DNA from: Verrucomicrobiota bacterium
GTDB taxonomy: Bacteria > Verrucomicrobiota > Verrucomicrobiia > Limisphaerales > UBA11320
NCBI GenBank assembly: GCA_016199985.1
Contig: JACQFQ010000051.1
Span: 1-64,000 of the forward strand
Length of the DNA stretch: 64,000 bases
Direction of reading: 5' to 3'
In this document: in pieces, positions 45,532-55,239 of the stretch
Numbering within the stretch: position 1 is the first letter of the stretch
Layout of the letters: each line of letters opens with the position of its first letter
Position numbers and translations under genes: made by a program
The notes under the pieces: generated by a model
Told to the model about the DNA's origin: nothing
Databases searched by the model: none
The model's input: only the letters and a program-made list of their open reading frames with translations

Positions 45532-46734
45532 ATGAAAAAAACATTCCTCCTCTCGGCCCTCTGCTCGCTGTTATGCCCCTGGGCGACCAACGCCCACTGG
45601 CCGCAGTTCCGAGGCCCCGACTTTAATGGGACCGACAACGCCGGGGAGCTCCCGGCACAACTCAGCGCCAGCGGAGGCATCGCCTGGCAGACGGCTTTGC
45701 CCGGGCGAGGGCTCTCGAGCCCGATCATCCTGAAGGACCGGGTCTATGTGACCTGCAGCAGCGGGCCGAAACAGCAGACGCTTCATGTCCTCTGCTTGAG
45801 CGCAACCGATGGACACAAGATCTGGGAGCGGACTTTCCAGGCGACCGGACGCACCATGTGTCATGAGAAAACGTCCGTGGCGGCGCCGAGCCCGGCAACG
45901 GATGGCGAGCGGGTGTTTGCGCTCTTCTCCTCCAACGACCTCGTCTGTCTGGACCTCGACGGCAATCTGGTTTGGTTCCGCGGACTCAGCGTCGACTATC
46001 CGAACGCGAGCAACAGCCTGGGCATGTCCTCCTCGCTGGCGACGGCGGATGGCGCGCTCATCGCGCAAGTGGAGAACGACACGGAATCCTTCACCGCGGG
46101 CATCGACGTCGCCACGGGCGCGAATCTCTGGAAGCTGGATCGTCCGCGAATGGCCAACTGGTGTTCTCCAACCGTTCTCAGCCTCCCCGGCGGCAAGCAT
46201 CTGGCGGCGCTGCAATCCGGAAAGGGCATCACCGCCGTGGATCCCCGAACCGGGCGCACCGCTTGGGACTACAAGGACGGCGCTTCCACAACGGCCTCCA
46301 GCGCTTTGAGCGGATCCGTGATCTACGCGCCATCGCATGGGCTTACGGCGTTGGATTTCTCGGGCGACGGCGAACCCAAGCAGCTGTGGCGGGCGGCGCA
46401 ACTCAGACCAGGAACGGCGAGTCCCGTGATCGCGGGCGGACGAATCCTCCTGATGGCGGACGGCGGCGTTCTCACTTGCGGCGAGTTGGAGACCGGAAAG
46501 AGGCTGTGGCAGCTGCGGACCAAAGGACCTTTCAGCGGGACGCCGGTCGCCGCGGGAAATCGACTCCTCGCCGTGAACGAGAAAGGACTCGCGCAGCTGG
46601 TGGATCTCTCCAAGCCGGAAGGCGAAGTTATCTCCGAACTCGACCTCAACCACACCGTGCTGAGCACCCCTTCGCTAGCCAAGGAAGGGATCTACATCCG
46701 CGGCGAATCGAGGCTTTGGAAACTCCGCCGCTAA
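45532..46734 (+). CDS. PQQ-binding-like beta-propeller protein, secreted
   Basis: The product is 400 aa. Signal peptide: KKTFLLSALCSLLCPWATNA. The mature protein begins WPQFRGPDFNGTDNAGELP, the typical start of quinoprotein-like propellers in this phylum (compare WPSWRGPIGNG in the protein encoded near 3800). Blades carry motifs such as GHKIWERTF, GANLWKLD, TGRTAWDYKD and TGKRLWQLR. PQQ binding is not demonstrated; many members serve as structural propellers. It ends three bases before the opposite-strand PVC dehydrogenase gene. Confidence 0.88.
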   Translation: MKKTFLLSALCSLLCPWATNAHWPQFRGPDFNGTDNAGELPAQLSASGGIAWQTALPGRGLSSPIILKDRVYVTCSSGPKQQTLHVLCLSATDGHKIWERTFQATGRTMCHEKTSVAAPSPATDGERVFALFSSNDLVCLDLDGNLVWFRGLSVDYPNASNSLGMSSSLATADGALIAQVENDTESFTAGIDVATGANLWKLDRPRMANWCSPTVLSLPGGKHLAALQSGKGITAVDPRTGRTAWDYKDGASTTASSALSGSVIYAPSHGLTALDFSGDGEPKQLWRAAQLRPGTASPVIAGGRILLMADGGVLTCGELETGKRLWQLRTKGPFSGTPVAAGNRLLAVNEKGLAQLVDLSKPEGEVISELDLNHTVLSTPSLAKEGIYIRGESRLWKLRR

Positions 46735-46737
46735 GCG

Positions 46738-49700
46738 CTAAGGAATGGCGGTGGAGAGGGGGGTGTCGAAACCGGAGAGCTTGTCGACGCCCACGAGCCT
46801 GAGATCGCACCAGTAGGCGAACTCGGAGTTCCAGGTGTTCGCGGCGTTTTCCAGCCGCAGGACAACTCGCTTCCCGGCGTAGGGCGTCAAATCCACACGA
46901 ACGGAAACCCACGTGGCGCCGTCGCGACTGATCCGCTGTTCGTGCGCCAGGCCGCCGTCGATCAGAACGCGTAGTTGCCAGTCGCCTCCGCTACGAGCCG
47001 CCACCGCGAACTCAAGGCTCGCCTTGCGTCCCGCCGGCAGATTCACCACCCGGGCAATGCTGGCGGGAGTCCGCGCGTCGGCGGGGTGAGTCATGAGCAC
47101 GTCGCGACGCCCCTCAAACTCGGGCAACTTCGACGGCGCGCCGTCGAACGGAGCGCAGGCTACGATCCATTCGGGATTCCATAAAGCAATCGATTCTCCG
47201 TCCGACGCAGGCGCGACGGACGCCTGATCCCCCCCGACGTTGATCAGTTCTTTCTTCCGCTCCTCAGTCAGCGGTCTCCCGTCCTGGGGGGGCGCGAGGA
47301 TATACCAGATCAAGTTGCGAAAATCAGCGTCCGGCATTTGTTCCAGTCCCTCGGGCATGACGGAATTGGCGGTGACGCGCAGGCTCGCGATGTCGCTCTT
47401 GGCGATGACCTCCTCCTGCCCTCCCACCGACATCAGCCGCACCCGGATGTCGGTGTTCTCCATCATCCGGCCCCCGAGCGTCCGTCCGTCCTTGGTTTCC
47501 ACTTCCACGTTCTCATAGCCCTGGCCGATGATTTCGTTCGGGTTGATGACGTTGTGGAGCAACGCGTCCAGGGAACTCCGCCCCACGCCCGTCAGGTCGG
47601 GGCCCACTTGTCCGCCCTCGCCATGCAGTGTGTGGCAGATCAGGCAGGCCTTCTTCGCGACTTGATGTCCGGCTTCCACGTCGATGGGCCCCTGGACAAC
47701 CACCTTTCGCTTTTCCGCGATGAGCTTGAGCTTGTCCGGCCCGGTGGCGCTGAAGCGTCCCCATGCGTCCTGGGCCATGAGCCGGACGATGTCGTTCTTG
47801 TGGGTCGATAAGTTGCGCACAACGGTCGGAGGAACATCGCCCCTCTTCACCGCTCCGCTCTTGCACGCTTTCAGGAATTGAGAAATCCACGCCTCGCGGG
47901 TGGACATCAGCTCGGACGCCGCGCGACGGACCGCGGGGCTGGACTGATCCCATTGCGCGAGCAGTCGTTCGCCGATGCTGTCGTGGCCCACCGCGCCCAG
48001 TCCCCTCACCGCCTCGACACGAACCGCGTCCGCGCCTGGCGATCTCGCGATCCGGAGCAAAACCTCACGGATGTCCTCAGTTTTCTGGCCGCTCAACGCG
48101 CGAATCCCGGCAATGCGATCGGCGTCGGGAGTCGCAGGACTCAGCGTGCGATCAATATTCGCCCGCAGCGACGCAGCATCGCCCCAGAGGCTTCCGAGCT
48201 GTTGCGCCTTTGACGAAACATCGGCGTGAGCCGAATGCGACAAGCGAGCAACCGTTTCCTTGGCCGACGCGTCCGGCAGGAGCGTCTTCCCCCGCTGTCC
48301 CTCAATCAGGCCTTGGAGGCCCTGGGCCAGAAGCCCTGTTTCCTTCTCGTTGATCTCACCGAGCGCCGCGACAACCTTCGACAGGACGGCCTCGTCGCGC
48401 AGGTCGCAGGCGCGACGCATGATCTTGTTGAGAATCATGGCCGCGAACGGACGCCTCGTGTCGCCCTCTCCCTTGTAGCCTTTGAAGAAGTCCGCGGCAT
48501 GGTAGGGGTCGTAGGCCACGATGGGCTCGAGCGCCATCCAAAAGAGGAAGCTGAGGGTGGGGTCCGTCGACTTCTCGCACGCTTGGTAGAGCCCGCTCAA
48601 CACGCCGCCGGTGACCACCTCGCGCAGAGGAATGGCGGGCGGAGTGTCCAGCGTCAAGGAGCTCGACACGAACTGGCGCGCGGCAACAGCCACCGCAAGC
48701 CGGACGCCGGGGTCGGCATCGGAGGCCAGCTTGCCCAGCCGCTTCATCGCGTCGCCGAAGGGCAGTCCACGCTCGCCCGTCAGGCGGGCGGCCCACTCGC
48801 GGAGCGCGGGTTCCTTCGCGTCCGCCGCCACGTCCAGCTGCTCGTCCTCCAACAGGCCCGCGCCGTGAAGCGCCCAGAGCGCGGAAAGACGCGCGGTCGC
48901 GGAAGGCCCCTTCTTGTACATCTCATCCAGGGGATTCCCGCCATGAAGACGACGGGCCCCAAACGCCGTTTCGCCTCGTTCGCTCAGGAGGCGCTGGGCG
49001 ACGCGGCGTTGCCAGGAATTCGAGCCCGCCAGGAGCTTCACCAGATCCGGGGATGACAGCCGCGAAAGATCCATGTTGGTTTCCGGCCGCGAAGGCATCG
49101 GCTTCCGCGTCTCCTTTCCGACATGAACCAACCGCCAGATGCGTCCACGCTCGCGATCGACTCCATCGGGATCGGCGTTCGCGTTTTGATAGCAAGGATA
49201 GCGATCGTACCAATCCATGATCCACAGGCAGTCATCCGGCCCGGTTTGCGTGCTCACGGGCATGAACCATCCGTCGTTGGCGCGAACGAAGTCGCGAACG
49301 AAGCTGGCCTTGAAAGAGGACCCCGCCGGCGTCAGGCGATCCCAATGGATGGAGTTGTCATGAATGTTGCCCATGATCGCCGCCCCGAGATACTCCGGCG
49401 GATACTGGCTGCCCTGATAGATCTGGATCCCCGCATAAGCGGCCATGTGATGGCGATGGTCGACGATGCTCGGCAGGAGCTCGTAAGCGTAAGGGAACAC
49501 AGGCTGCCCCGCCTGCCGCTGGTAGAGGCCGCCGGGCGCGATGTGAAACAGGTGGTCGATGACGCAGGCGCTGACGAAAGCCTGTCCCCGGGCGTCAAAG
49601 TCGACGCCCCAGGGGTTGCTGGTGCCATCGGAGAAAACCTCGAATCGGCGTGTCTTCGGGTGGAATCGAGCGATCGCGGCCGTGACAACCACGCCCGTGT

Positions 49701-50379
49701 CCGCGGGATTGGACGGATCCTTCACCTGGGAACGCGTGAACACTCCGTGCGTCAGGTACAGATAGCCATCCGGTCCCCAGGTGAATCCATTGAGAAGTTC
49801 ATGCCGGTCCTCCATGCCGAATCCTGTTTTCAGAATGGTCTTTCGATCCACTTTGTCGTCGTGGTTTGTGTCCTCCAGGAACATGAAGTGGGGAGCTTGG
49901 CCAAGGTAGACGCCGCCATTTCCCCAGAGCAATCCTGTGGCGAGGCTGAACCCATCGGCGAACACGGTCACTTTGTCGGCGCGACCGTCGTTATCCGTAT
50001 CCTCGAGGATCTTAATCCGATCGCGCGGGGTCGCGCCGGGCTTCGCTCCCAGCGGATACTCATACAGCTCCAGCACCCACAAACGCCCCCGATCGTCCCA
50101 GGTCATCGCGACGGGGTTCACCACCATCGGCTCGCTGGCGAAGAGGCGCATCTGAAATCCGTCAGGCACAACAAACCGTTGTTGCGCCTCCTCCGGCGAT
50201 AGCGGGGGCGTCGAGGCGGGCGCGTGCTGGCCGGACAGCTGTTGGCCCGAGGGCTTGTTCTTGTAGATGGGGAAGTCGTAAACCGGCGGGCTCGCGGCGC
50301 GGACTGGGCGATCGCCGATGGCGGACACCGCGAGCGCAAGAACGACGATGAACCACGAGTGTGTGCGATGGGTCTTCAT
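46738..50379 (-). CDS. PVC-type membrane-bound dehydrogenase with haem-binding domain
   Basis: The product is 1213 aa. A signal peptide spans residues 1-28. The N-terminal region (about 60-430) is a sorbosone/glucose-dehydrogenase-like propeller of the PVC membrane-bound dehydrogenase type (FVVPDGFQMRLFASEPMVV, GFTWGPDGYLYLTHGV). The middle (about 440-850) is a helical repeat region. A cytochrome-like haem site CLICH (C-x-x-C-H) lies near residue 910, followed by GEGGQVGPDLTGVGR and VMPEGLEQMPDADFRNL, the PVC-type haem-binding pattern. A carbohydrate-binding-like beta-sandwich closes the protein (about 1125-1195). This layout is characteristic of Planctomycetes and Verrucomicrobiota. It probably oxidises sugars or related alcohols in the periplasm. 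Confidence 0.92.
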   Translation of the reverse strand: MKTHRTHSWFIVVLALAVSAIGDRPVRAASPPVYDFPIYKNKPSGQQLSGQHAPASTPPLSPEEAQQRFVVPDGFQMRLFASEPMVVNPVAMTWDDRGRLWVLELYEYPLGAKPGATPRDRIKILEDTDNDGRADKVTVFADGFSLATGLLWGNGGVYLGQAPHFMFLEDTNHDDKVDRKTILKTGFGMEDRHELLNGFTWGPDGYLYLTHGVFTRSQVKDPSNPADTGVVVTAAIARFHPKTRRFEVFSDGTSNPWGVDFDARGQAFVSACVIDHLFHIAPGGLYQRQAGQPVFPYAYELLPSIVDHRHHMAAYAGIQIYQGSQYPPEYLGAAIMGNIHDNSIHWDRLTPAGSSFKASFVRDFVRANDGWFMPVSTQTGPDDCLWIMDWYDRYPCYQNANADPDGVDRERGRIWRLVHVGKETRKPMPSRPETNMDLSRLSSPDLVKLLAGSNSWQRRVAQRLLSERGETAFGARRLHGGNPLDEMYKKGPSATARLSALWALHGAGLLEDEQLDVAADAKEPALREWAARLTGERGLPFGDAMKRLGKLASDADPGVRLAVAVAARQFVSSSLTLDTPPAIPLREVVTGGVLSGLYQACEKSTDPTLSFLFWMALEPIVAYDPYHAADFFKGYKGEGDTRRPFAAMILNKIMRRACDLRDEAVLSKVVAALGEINEKETGLLAQGLQGLIEGQRGKTLLPDASAKETVARLSHSAHADVSSKAQQLGSLWGDAASLRANIDRTLSPATPDADRIAGIRALSGQKTEDIREVLLRIARSPGADAVRVEAVRGLGAVGHDSIGERLLAQWDQSSPAVRRAASELMSTREAWISQFLKACKSGAVKRGDVPPTVVRNLSTHKNDIVRLMAQDAWGRFSATGPDKLKLIAEKRKVVVQGPIDVEAGHQVAKKACLICHTLHGEGGQVGPDLTGVGRSSLDALLHNVINPNEIIGQGYENVEVETKDGRTLGGRMMENTDIRVRLMSVGGQEEVIAKSDIASLRVTANSVMPEGLEQMPDADFRNLIWYILAPPQDGRPLTEERKKELINVGGDQASVAPASDGESIALWNPEWIVACAPFDGAPSKLPEFEGRRDVLMTHPADARTPASIARVVNLPAGRKASLEFAVAARSGGDWQLRVLIDGGLAHEQRISRDGATWVSVRVDLTPYAGKRVVLRLENAANTWNSEFAYWCDLRLVGVDKLSGFDTPLSTAIP

Positions 50380-50420
50380 ATCAGAGCAAAGCCATCCAAT
50401 CCCGTCCGAGGGGGAACGCC

Positions 50421-51311
50421 TCAGCGGGCCAGTCCGAGGTTGCGCACGACCTGCACGGTTGAGCGGGGCTTGTTGAGCGTGTAGAAATGCAGGCCCGGGA
50501 CGCCGGCCTGAAGCAGGCCGCGACACTGCTCCGCGGCGTACTCGATCCCGAAATCGGCGACGGCCTCGTCATTGTCCCCCAACCGATCCAGCTCGCGGGT
50601 CAATCGATCCGGGATCCGCGCGCCGCAGAGCGACGTGAACTTCCGGATCTGGGAGCCGCTGAGGATCGGGATGATGCCCGGGATGATGGACGTGGTGTTC
50701 CCGAGGCGGCCGAGGAAATCGCGGAAGCGGAAGAAATCGTCGTTGTCGAAGAACAGCTGGGTGATCACAAAATCGGCGCCGCAGTCGATCTTGTTCTTGA
50801 GGCGCTTCCAGTCGGTCTCGCGGCCTTCCTTGCAGGCGATATGCCCTTCGGGGAATCCCGCGGTGCCGACGCAGAATCCGCCCCGTGAGCGAAGGAAGCC
50901 GACCAGCTGGTAGGAAAACTCGAAACCGCCCTCGGTCTTCACGAACTCGCCCTGCCCTCCCGGCGGATCCCCGCGGAGGGCGAGGATGTTCTTGATGCCG
51001 CGCCTCCCGGCCTCGTCGAGCACATCGGCCAGCTGTGCCTCGGTGGAGCCGACGCAGGTCAGGTGCGCCATTGCGGTCAGGTGGAAATCGCGTTGGATTC
51101 GATCCACGATCCCCAGCGTTTTCTCCCGAGTGCTGCCCCCGGCCCCGTAGGTGACAGAACAGTAATCAGGGCCGAACTTCATGAGCTCCGGCATTGTCTT
51201 TTCGAACAAGGCCCGATCGCCTTCCGGCGTCTTCGGCGGAAAGAATTCGAAGGACAGGGCCGGACGGCCCTCCGTTTTGCAGCGCGCATGGATGTCGCGA
51301 ATGAAATGCAT
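50421..51311 (-). CDS. metF: 5,10-methylenetetrahydrofolate reductase
   Basis: The product is 296 aa, the flavoprotein that reduces methylene-THF to methyl-THF for methionine synthesis. Motifs: LSFEFFPPKTPEGD at the N-terminus (catalytic-region glutamate), VTYGAGGST, LALRGDPP and ITQLFFDND, then IPGIIPI. The C-terminal HFYTLNKP closes the barrel. Start ATG 51311 (MHFIRDIHAR) gives the usual N-terminus; the frame can extend to 51356. No SAM or SAH riboswitch is recognised in the 137 bases upstream. Confidence 0.95.
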   Translation of the reverse strand: MHFIRDIHARCKTEGRPALSFEFFPPKTPEGDRALFEKTMPELMKFGPDYCSVTYGAGGSTREKTLGIVDRIQRDFHLTAMAHLTCVGSTEAQLADVLDEAGRRGIKNILALRGDPPGGQGEFVKTEGGFEFSYQLVGFLRSRGGFCVGTAGFPEGHIACKEGRETDWKRLKNKIDCGADFVITQLFFDNDDFFRFRDFLGRLGNTTSIIPGIIPILSGSQIRKFTSLCGARIPDRLTRELDRLGDNDEAVADFGIEYAAEQCRGLLQAGVPGLHFYTLNKPRSTVQVVRNLGLAR

Positions 51312-51448
51312 TGGCGGGAGCTTGCCTGTGGGACGGATTGAATTCAACGATTTCAAAGAATTGGATTGCGCGGCGTCAAAAACAGATTACTAGTCGCGCA
51401 CGTGCCGCTCCCCAAACAGCCGAGCGACCATCGACCGCCGCCAATTAG

Positions 51449-52777
51449 ATGAAGCTAACCAACCTGCGAGGCATTTTGCAGTACGTCCCTCGCTTCCGCG
51501 AAAAGACATTCGTCCTGAGCATCGACGCCGCCGTGGTGATGGACGAGATCTTCCCCAGCCTGCTCCAGGACATCGCTGTTCTCCGATCCTTGAACATCCG
51601 CGTGGTTCTGGTCCATGGAGCGGCGGCCCAGATCAAGACGCTCTCGCAGGAGCTCGGCCTGACTCCCAGCGACCTGGAAGGAACCGGCGTGACCGACGGC
51701 GCGACGCTCAAACTCGCGCTGACCGCCTCCAACCGGCTCACGCACGAAATTCTCGAGGGCCTTTCGGCGAATGATCTCCGGGCGGTGTCCACCAACGCCG
51801 TGATCGCGCATCCGCTCGGAATCCTGCAGGGCGTGGATCACCTGTTCACCGGCAAGGTGGAGCGGGTCGACACCGAGATGCTGCAGGCTCTGCTCGGACA
51901 AGGCTTCATCCCGATCATTCCTCCCCTGGGATTCGACGGGGAAGGCAGAACCTATCGCGTGAACTCGGACAACGTCGCGGTCGCGGTCGCTGACGCCCTC
52001 AAAGCGGTGAAGCTGATGCTCGTCGGAACCCAGGACGGGATCCTCTGGCAGGGACAGCGCATCTCCGACATCCTCGCCGGGGCTCTCGCCACGCAGCTGG
52101 CCACCAAGCGCGCGGACTTTCACCCCGACTGCGTCTCGAAGGCCCTGCACGCCGCCCAGGCCTGCCAGCTCGGGATTCCCAGAGTTCATGTCATCAACGG
52201 GCTCGTGAACGAAGCGCTCCTGGCGGAGGTGTTCTCGAACGATGGAATCGGCACCCTGGTCTACGCCAACGAGTACACCCAGATCCGCCCCGCCATGAGG
52301 AAGGACATCCGGAACATCCTCCTCCTGATCAAGAGCTCGGTCGAGTCGGAGGAGTTGGTGAAGCGAACCCGGGCGAGCGTCGAGAAGCAGCTCGGCGACT
52401 ACTATGTTTACGAGCTCGACCGAAACATCGTCGGCTGCGTCGCCCTCCATCTTTATCCGGAGGAGCACGCGGGGGAGCTGGCCTGCCTGTTTGTGAGTCG
52501 TGAGCAGGAGAATCAGGGGATTGGGAAGAAGCTCCTTCAATTTGTCGAAAACCGGGCCCGTGAGCTGGGGGTGAAGACCCTTTTCGCGCTATCAACTCAG
52601 GCATTCACCTACTTCCAAAGCAAGGGGGGATTCAGCGAAGGCGCGCCCGAGCTCCTGCCGGCCCTCCGACGCGAGAAATACGAGCAAAGCGGACGCTATT
52701 CCAAGGTTCTTTTCAAGCGTCTGGCCCCCACTTCCAACGGGGCAACACCCCCCACCCCTACTTCGTCCGCGGGGTAG
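51449..52777 (+). CDS. argA: Amino-acid N-acetyltransferase (N-acetylglutamate synthase)
   Basis: The product is 442 aa: an amino-acid kinase-like domain (about residues 1-280, VVLVHGAAAQIKTLSQELG) followed by a GNAT acetyltransferase domain (290-425, ACLFVSREQENQGIGKKLL is the acetyl-CoA loop). This is the ArgA type of N-acetylglutamate synthase, the first step of arginine synthesis, in which the kinase-like domain serves arginine feedback. The C-terminus adds a short low-complexity tail (NGATPPTPTSSAG). A convincing terminator follows at 52939. Other arg genes are not in the window. Confidence 0.93.
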   Translation: MKLTNLRGILQYVPRFREKTFVLSIDAAVVMDEIFPSLLQDIAVLRSLNIRVVLVHGAAAQIKTLSQELGLTPSDLEGTGVTDGATLKLALTASNRLTHEILEGLSANDLRAVSTNAVIAHPLGILQGVDHLFTGKVERVDTEMLQALLGQGFIPIIPPLGFDGEGRTYRVNSDNVAVAVADALKAVKLMLVGTQDGILWQGQRISDILAGALATQLATKRADFHPDCVSKALHAAQACQLGIPRVHVINGLVNEALLAEVFSNDGIGTLVYANEYTQIRPAMRKDIRNILLLIKSSVESEELVKRTRASVEKQLGDYYVYELDRNIVGCVALHLYPEEHAGELACLFVSREQENQGIGKKLLQFVENRARELGVKTLFALSTQAFTYFQSKGGFSEGAPELLPALRREKYEQSGRYSKVLFKRLAPTSNGATPPTPTSSAG

Positions 52778-53135
52778 TGGAACTTTTTTGCCCCTTGGGG
52801 TGAAAAACGTTTGACGATCAAGGGGGACTGAGGCAGTTTCAATGCAAGTCAGCCTGGCAGACCAATCACAACTAAGGTCATTTAGCGTGTGTTTGTTCCT
52901 CTCGATTGGCGAAAAAATCTGTCCGTGTGGGCGGAGTGGCGGGTTTTGGCGATGTGAATCTGTGTGTCATCCCAAAACCCGCTAGTTTTTTGGGGGCCTG
53001 GAGTCAGAAAGCGCCGCCTGTTGACCATGCCCCAGCATCCCTCGCCTGGAAGCGTTCTTCCCTCCAGTTCAATCCGCTGACGTGGCCTCCGAGAAACCAC
53101 TCTTCCGTCCCCTTTCCGCAGCAGGCCCGAGGCTG
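52778..53135. other. Intergenic region between argA and the Sua5-type gene
   Basis: About 360 bases, with A/T-rich stretches in the first half and the argA terminator in the middle. No open frame with protein character. Promoters for the Sua5-type gene should lie between 52995 and 53135 but none is convincing. Confidence 0.45.
52939..52991 (+). terminator. Rho-independent terminator downstream of argA
   Basis: GCGGGTTTTGG (52939-52949) and CCAAAACCCGC (52972-52982) form a perfect 11-bp stem. GATG/CATC just inside extends it after a one-base bulge. The stem is followed by TAGTTTTTT. It sits 161 bases after the argA stop and points in the argA direction. Confidence 0.75.
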
Positions 53136-54152
53136 ATGAGCCTTCAGACCCCCGCGGACTTCACCGAGGCAGTCGAGGCCGCCGCAACCCTCCTCCGCGC
53201 GGGAGAATTGGTTGTGGTTCCCACCGAGACGGTCTACGGACTCGCGGCAAATGCTTTCGACCCGGCCGCTGTCTCAAAAATCTACACATTCAAGGGCCGT
53301 CCCAGCCACAATCCAATTATCGTCCATGTCGCGACCGCGGACATGATCCGAGAGTGCGCGGGTGAATGGTCGGAGGAGGCTCAGCGGTTGGCCCGCGCCT
53401 TCTGGCCTGGGCCGTTGACGCTCGTGGTCCCCAAATCCGAGCGCGTTCCCATGGTGGTGACGGCGGGCGGCGCCACGGTCGGGCTCAGGTGGCCAAGCCA
53501 CGCGTTCATGCAGGCGTTGATTCGCCGCTGCGGCTTCCCCCTGGCGGCGCCAAGCGCCAATCCGGCCAATCAGCTCTCACCGACCAGCGCAGACCACGTC
53601 CTCCACAACCTGCCGGGCCCCGTCGGCCTGGTGGTCGACGGCGGCCCCTCGAATGTGGGGATCGAATCCACCGTGGTCGACCTGTGCCGGAACCCCGCCG
53701 TGATCCTCAGGCCGGGCATGATCCATCGGGAAGCGCTCGCTTCGGTGATCCCCGTTTTGAGCCCTGCCGCGGTTGAAGGAACGCAGCGGGGCTGCGAAGC
53801 GCCGCTGAAAAGTCCAGGGCTCCTCTCCAAGCATTATTCGCCTCGGGCGCCTCTCCGACTCCTCCGTTGGCGCGACGGAGCGGATCTCCGCGAACAAATC
53901 GATTCTGAAGTCCGAGCCGGTCGCCGTGTCCAGATCCTCTGCCATTCCCGCATTCCCGCGGGGTTCGCCCCCGATCAAGTCAGCGTCATCCCCCACGACG
54001 CGGAGGCGTTTGCCCGCGCTCTTTACGCGGAACTCCACCAATGCGACCAGACCGGAGTGGAGTTGATTGTCGTGGAATGTCCACCCGACGGACCCGAATG
54101 GCACGGCGTCCAGGATCGCCTGACACGAGCTTCGGCCTCGTCGGAGAGCTGA
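53136..54152 (+). CDS. L-threonylcarbamoyladenylate synthase (Sua5 type)
   Basis: The product is 338 aa. The YrdC domain (about 10-195) shows VVVPTETVYGLAANAFDP, KGRPSHNPIIVHV (the K-x-R signature), FWPGPLTLV and GLRWPSHAFMQALI. A C-terminal Sua5 domain (about 215-330) begins after SPGLLSKHYSPRAPLRLL. The enzyme makes threonylcarbamoyl-AMP from threonine, bicarbonate and ATP for t6A37 tRNA modification. ATG 53136 is preferred (GAGG five bases upstream), although the frame is open to a GTG at 53082. Confidence 0.93.
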   Translation: MSLQTPADFTEAVEAAATLLRAGELVVVPTETVYGLAANAFDPAAVSKIYTFKGRPSHNPIIVHVATADMIRECAGEWSEEAQRLARAFWPGPLTLVVPKSERVPMVVTAGGATVGLRWPSHAFMQALIRRCGFPLAAPSANPANQLSPTSADHVLHNLPGPVGLVVDGGPSNVGIESTVVDLCRNPAVILRPGMIHREALASVIPVLSPAAVEGTQRGCEAPLKSPGLLSKHYSPRAPLRLLRWRDGADLREQIDSEVRAGRRVQILCHSRIPAGFAPDQVSVIPHDAEAFARALYAELHQCDQTGVELIVVECPPDGPEWHGVQDRLTRASASSES

Positions 54153-54268
54153 TATCAAGGCGCGACGGGCGATCGCGGGCGTCAGGAGGCGGGGGCATCG
54201 GCGAAGCCCGGGTTCGAGAAGGCGGGTCGCGCCGCCTCCCCATGACGGAGCCAGAATCCCGCGCGCCC

Positions 54269-55120
54269 TCAGACCACAAATTCCAGCTGGGGCTGGCGTG
54301 GGATCAGGCCCCGAGCATGGCCTAGCGAGAGGAAACGTCGTATCGACTCGCGGCCCGGATCGCCATAGTCCAGCGTCCAGTGGTTCACATACATGCCGAC
54401 GAAGCGGTCCGCCAGCTCCGCCCCCATGTCCCGGGCGTACTGCAACGCGTGCTTCACGGCCTCCGGACGATGTTCGAGGCTGTAGCGAATGCTTGCCGTT
54501 AGAATGTCAGACACCTGCTTTCTAACGGCTGGGGCGAACCGTCGGTGAATGACGTTGCCGCCGAGAGGGAGGGGCAGGCCGTTCTGCGACGCTTTCCACC
54601 ACGCCCCAAGGTCCGCGCAGACCTGAAGCCCTTCCTGCTGATACGTGAGCTGTCCTTCATGGATGATGAGCCCGACATCGGCCTTTCCGCTCTTCACCGT
54701 CGCGAAAATCTCATCGAAAGGCGCCACAACGAAGTCGATCTCGTTCGCGGGTTTCTCCAACCACAGCTGCAGCGCAAGAAAGGCGCTGGTCATGACGCCC
54801 GGCACCGCAATCCGTCGCGCCCCAACCTGGGCGCGATCCATCGCGCGAGGCGCCACCAACATGGGCCCATATCCGTCGCCCATGCTGGCGCCGCTGGGAA
54901 GAAGGATGTATTGATCACTCAGGTGCGCGTACGCGTGGATGCTAACCGCCGAAATATCGAGCTCCCCCCGGGTGGCCCGCTCGTTGAGGGTTTGGATATC
55001 CTGAAGGATGTGCTCGAATCTGAAGCCATGCGTCGGGATGAGTTCCTTGGCCAGAGCGTAGAACATGAAGGCATCGTCCGGATCGGGCGAGTGTCCGAGG
55101 GTCAACGTCTGTTGCGTCAT
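54269..55120 (-). CDS. mqnD: 1,4-dihydroxy-6-naphthoate synthase (futalosine pathway)
   Basis: The product is 283 aa. It begins LTLGHSPDPDDAFMFYAL, a hallmark of MqnD, and continues with EHILQDIQTLNERA, GASMGDGYGPMLVA, IAVPGVMTSAFLALQL, VGLIIHEGQLTYQ and PLGGNVIHRR. MqnD converts cyclic dehypoxanthine futalosine to 1,4-dihydroxy-6-naphthoate in menaquinone synthesis. Start ATG 55120 gives the conserved N-terminus; an upstream ATG at 55156 adds 12 residues of little character. The other mqn genes are not in the window. The HDAC-like gene is divergent. Confidence 0.95.
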   Translation of the reverse strand: MTQQTLTLGHSPDPDDAFMFYALAKELIPTHGFRFEHILQDIQTLNERATRGELDISAVSIHAYAHLSDQYILLPSGASMGDGYGPMLVAPRAMDRAQVGARRIAVPGVMTSAFLALQLWLEKPANEIDFVVAPFDEIFATVKSGKADVGLIIHEGQLTYQQEGLQVCADLGAWWKASQNGLPLPLGGNVIHRRFAPAVRKQVSDILTASIRYSLEHRPEAVKHALQYARDMGAELADRFVGMYVNHWTLDYGDPGRESIRRFLSLGHARGLIPRQPQLEFVV

Positions 55121-55239
55121 GCCGATGAGACTCCTGAGATGAAAGGGATTTGTCACGGGTTTAGTGGGCGCTTGGCCCGCGGCCGCGCGGAGAACGAGAA
55201 CCCAGGGCCTCGAGAAGACTCCAACGCCTCGTCCACACG

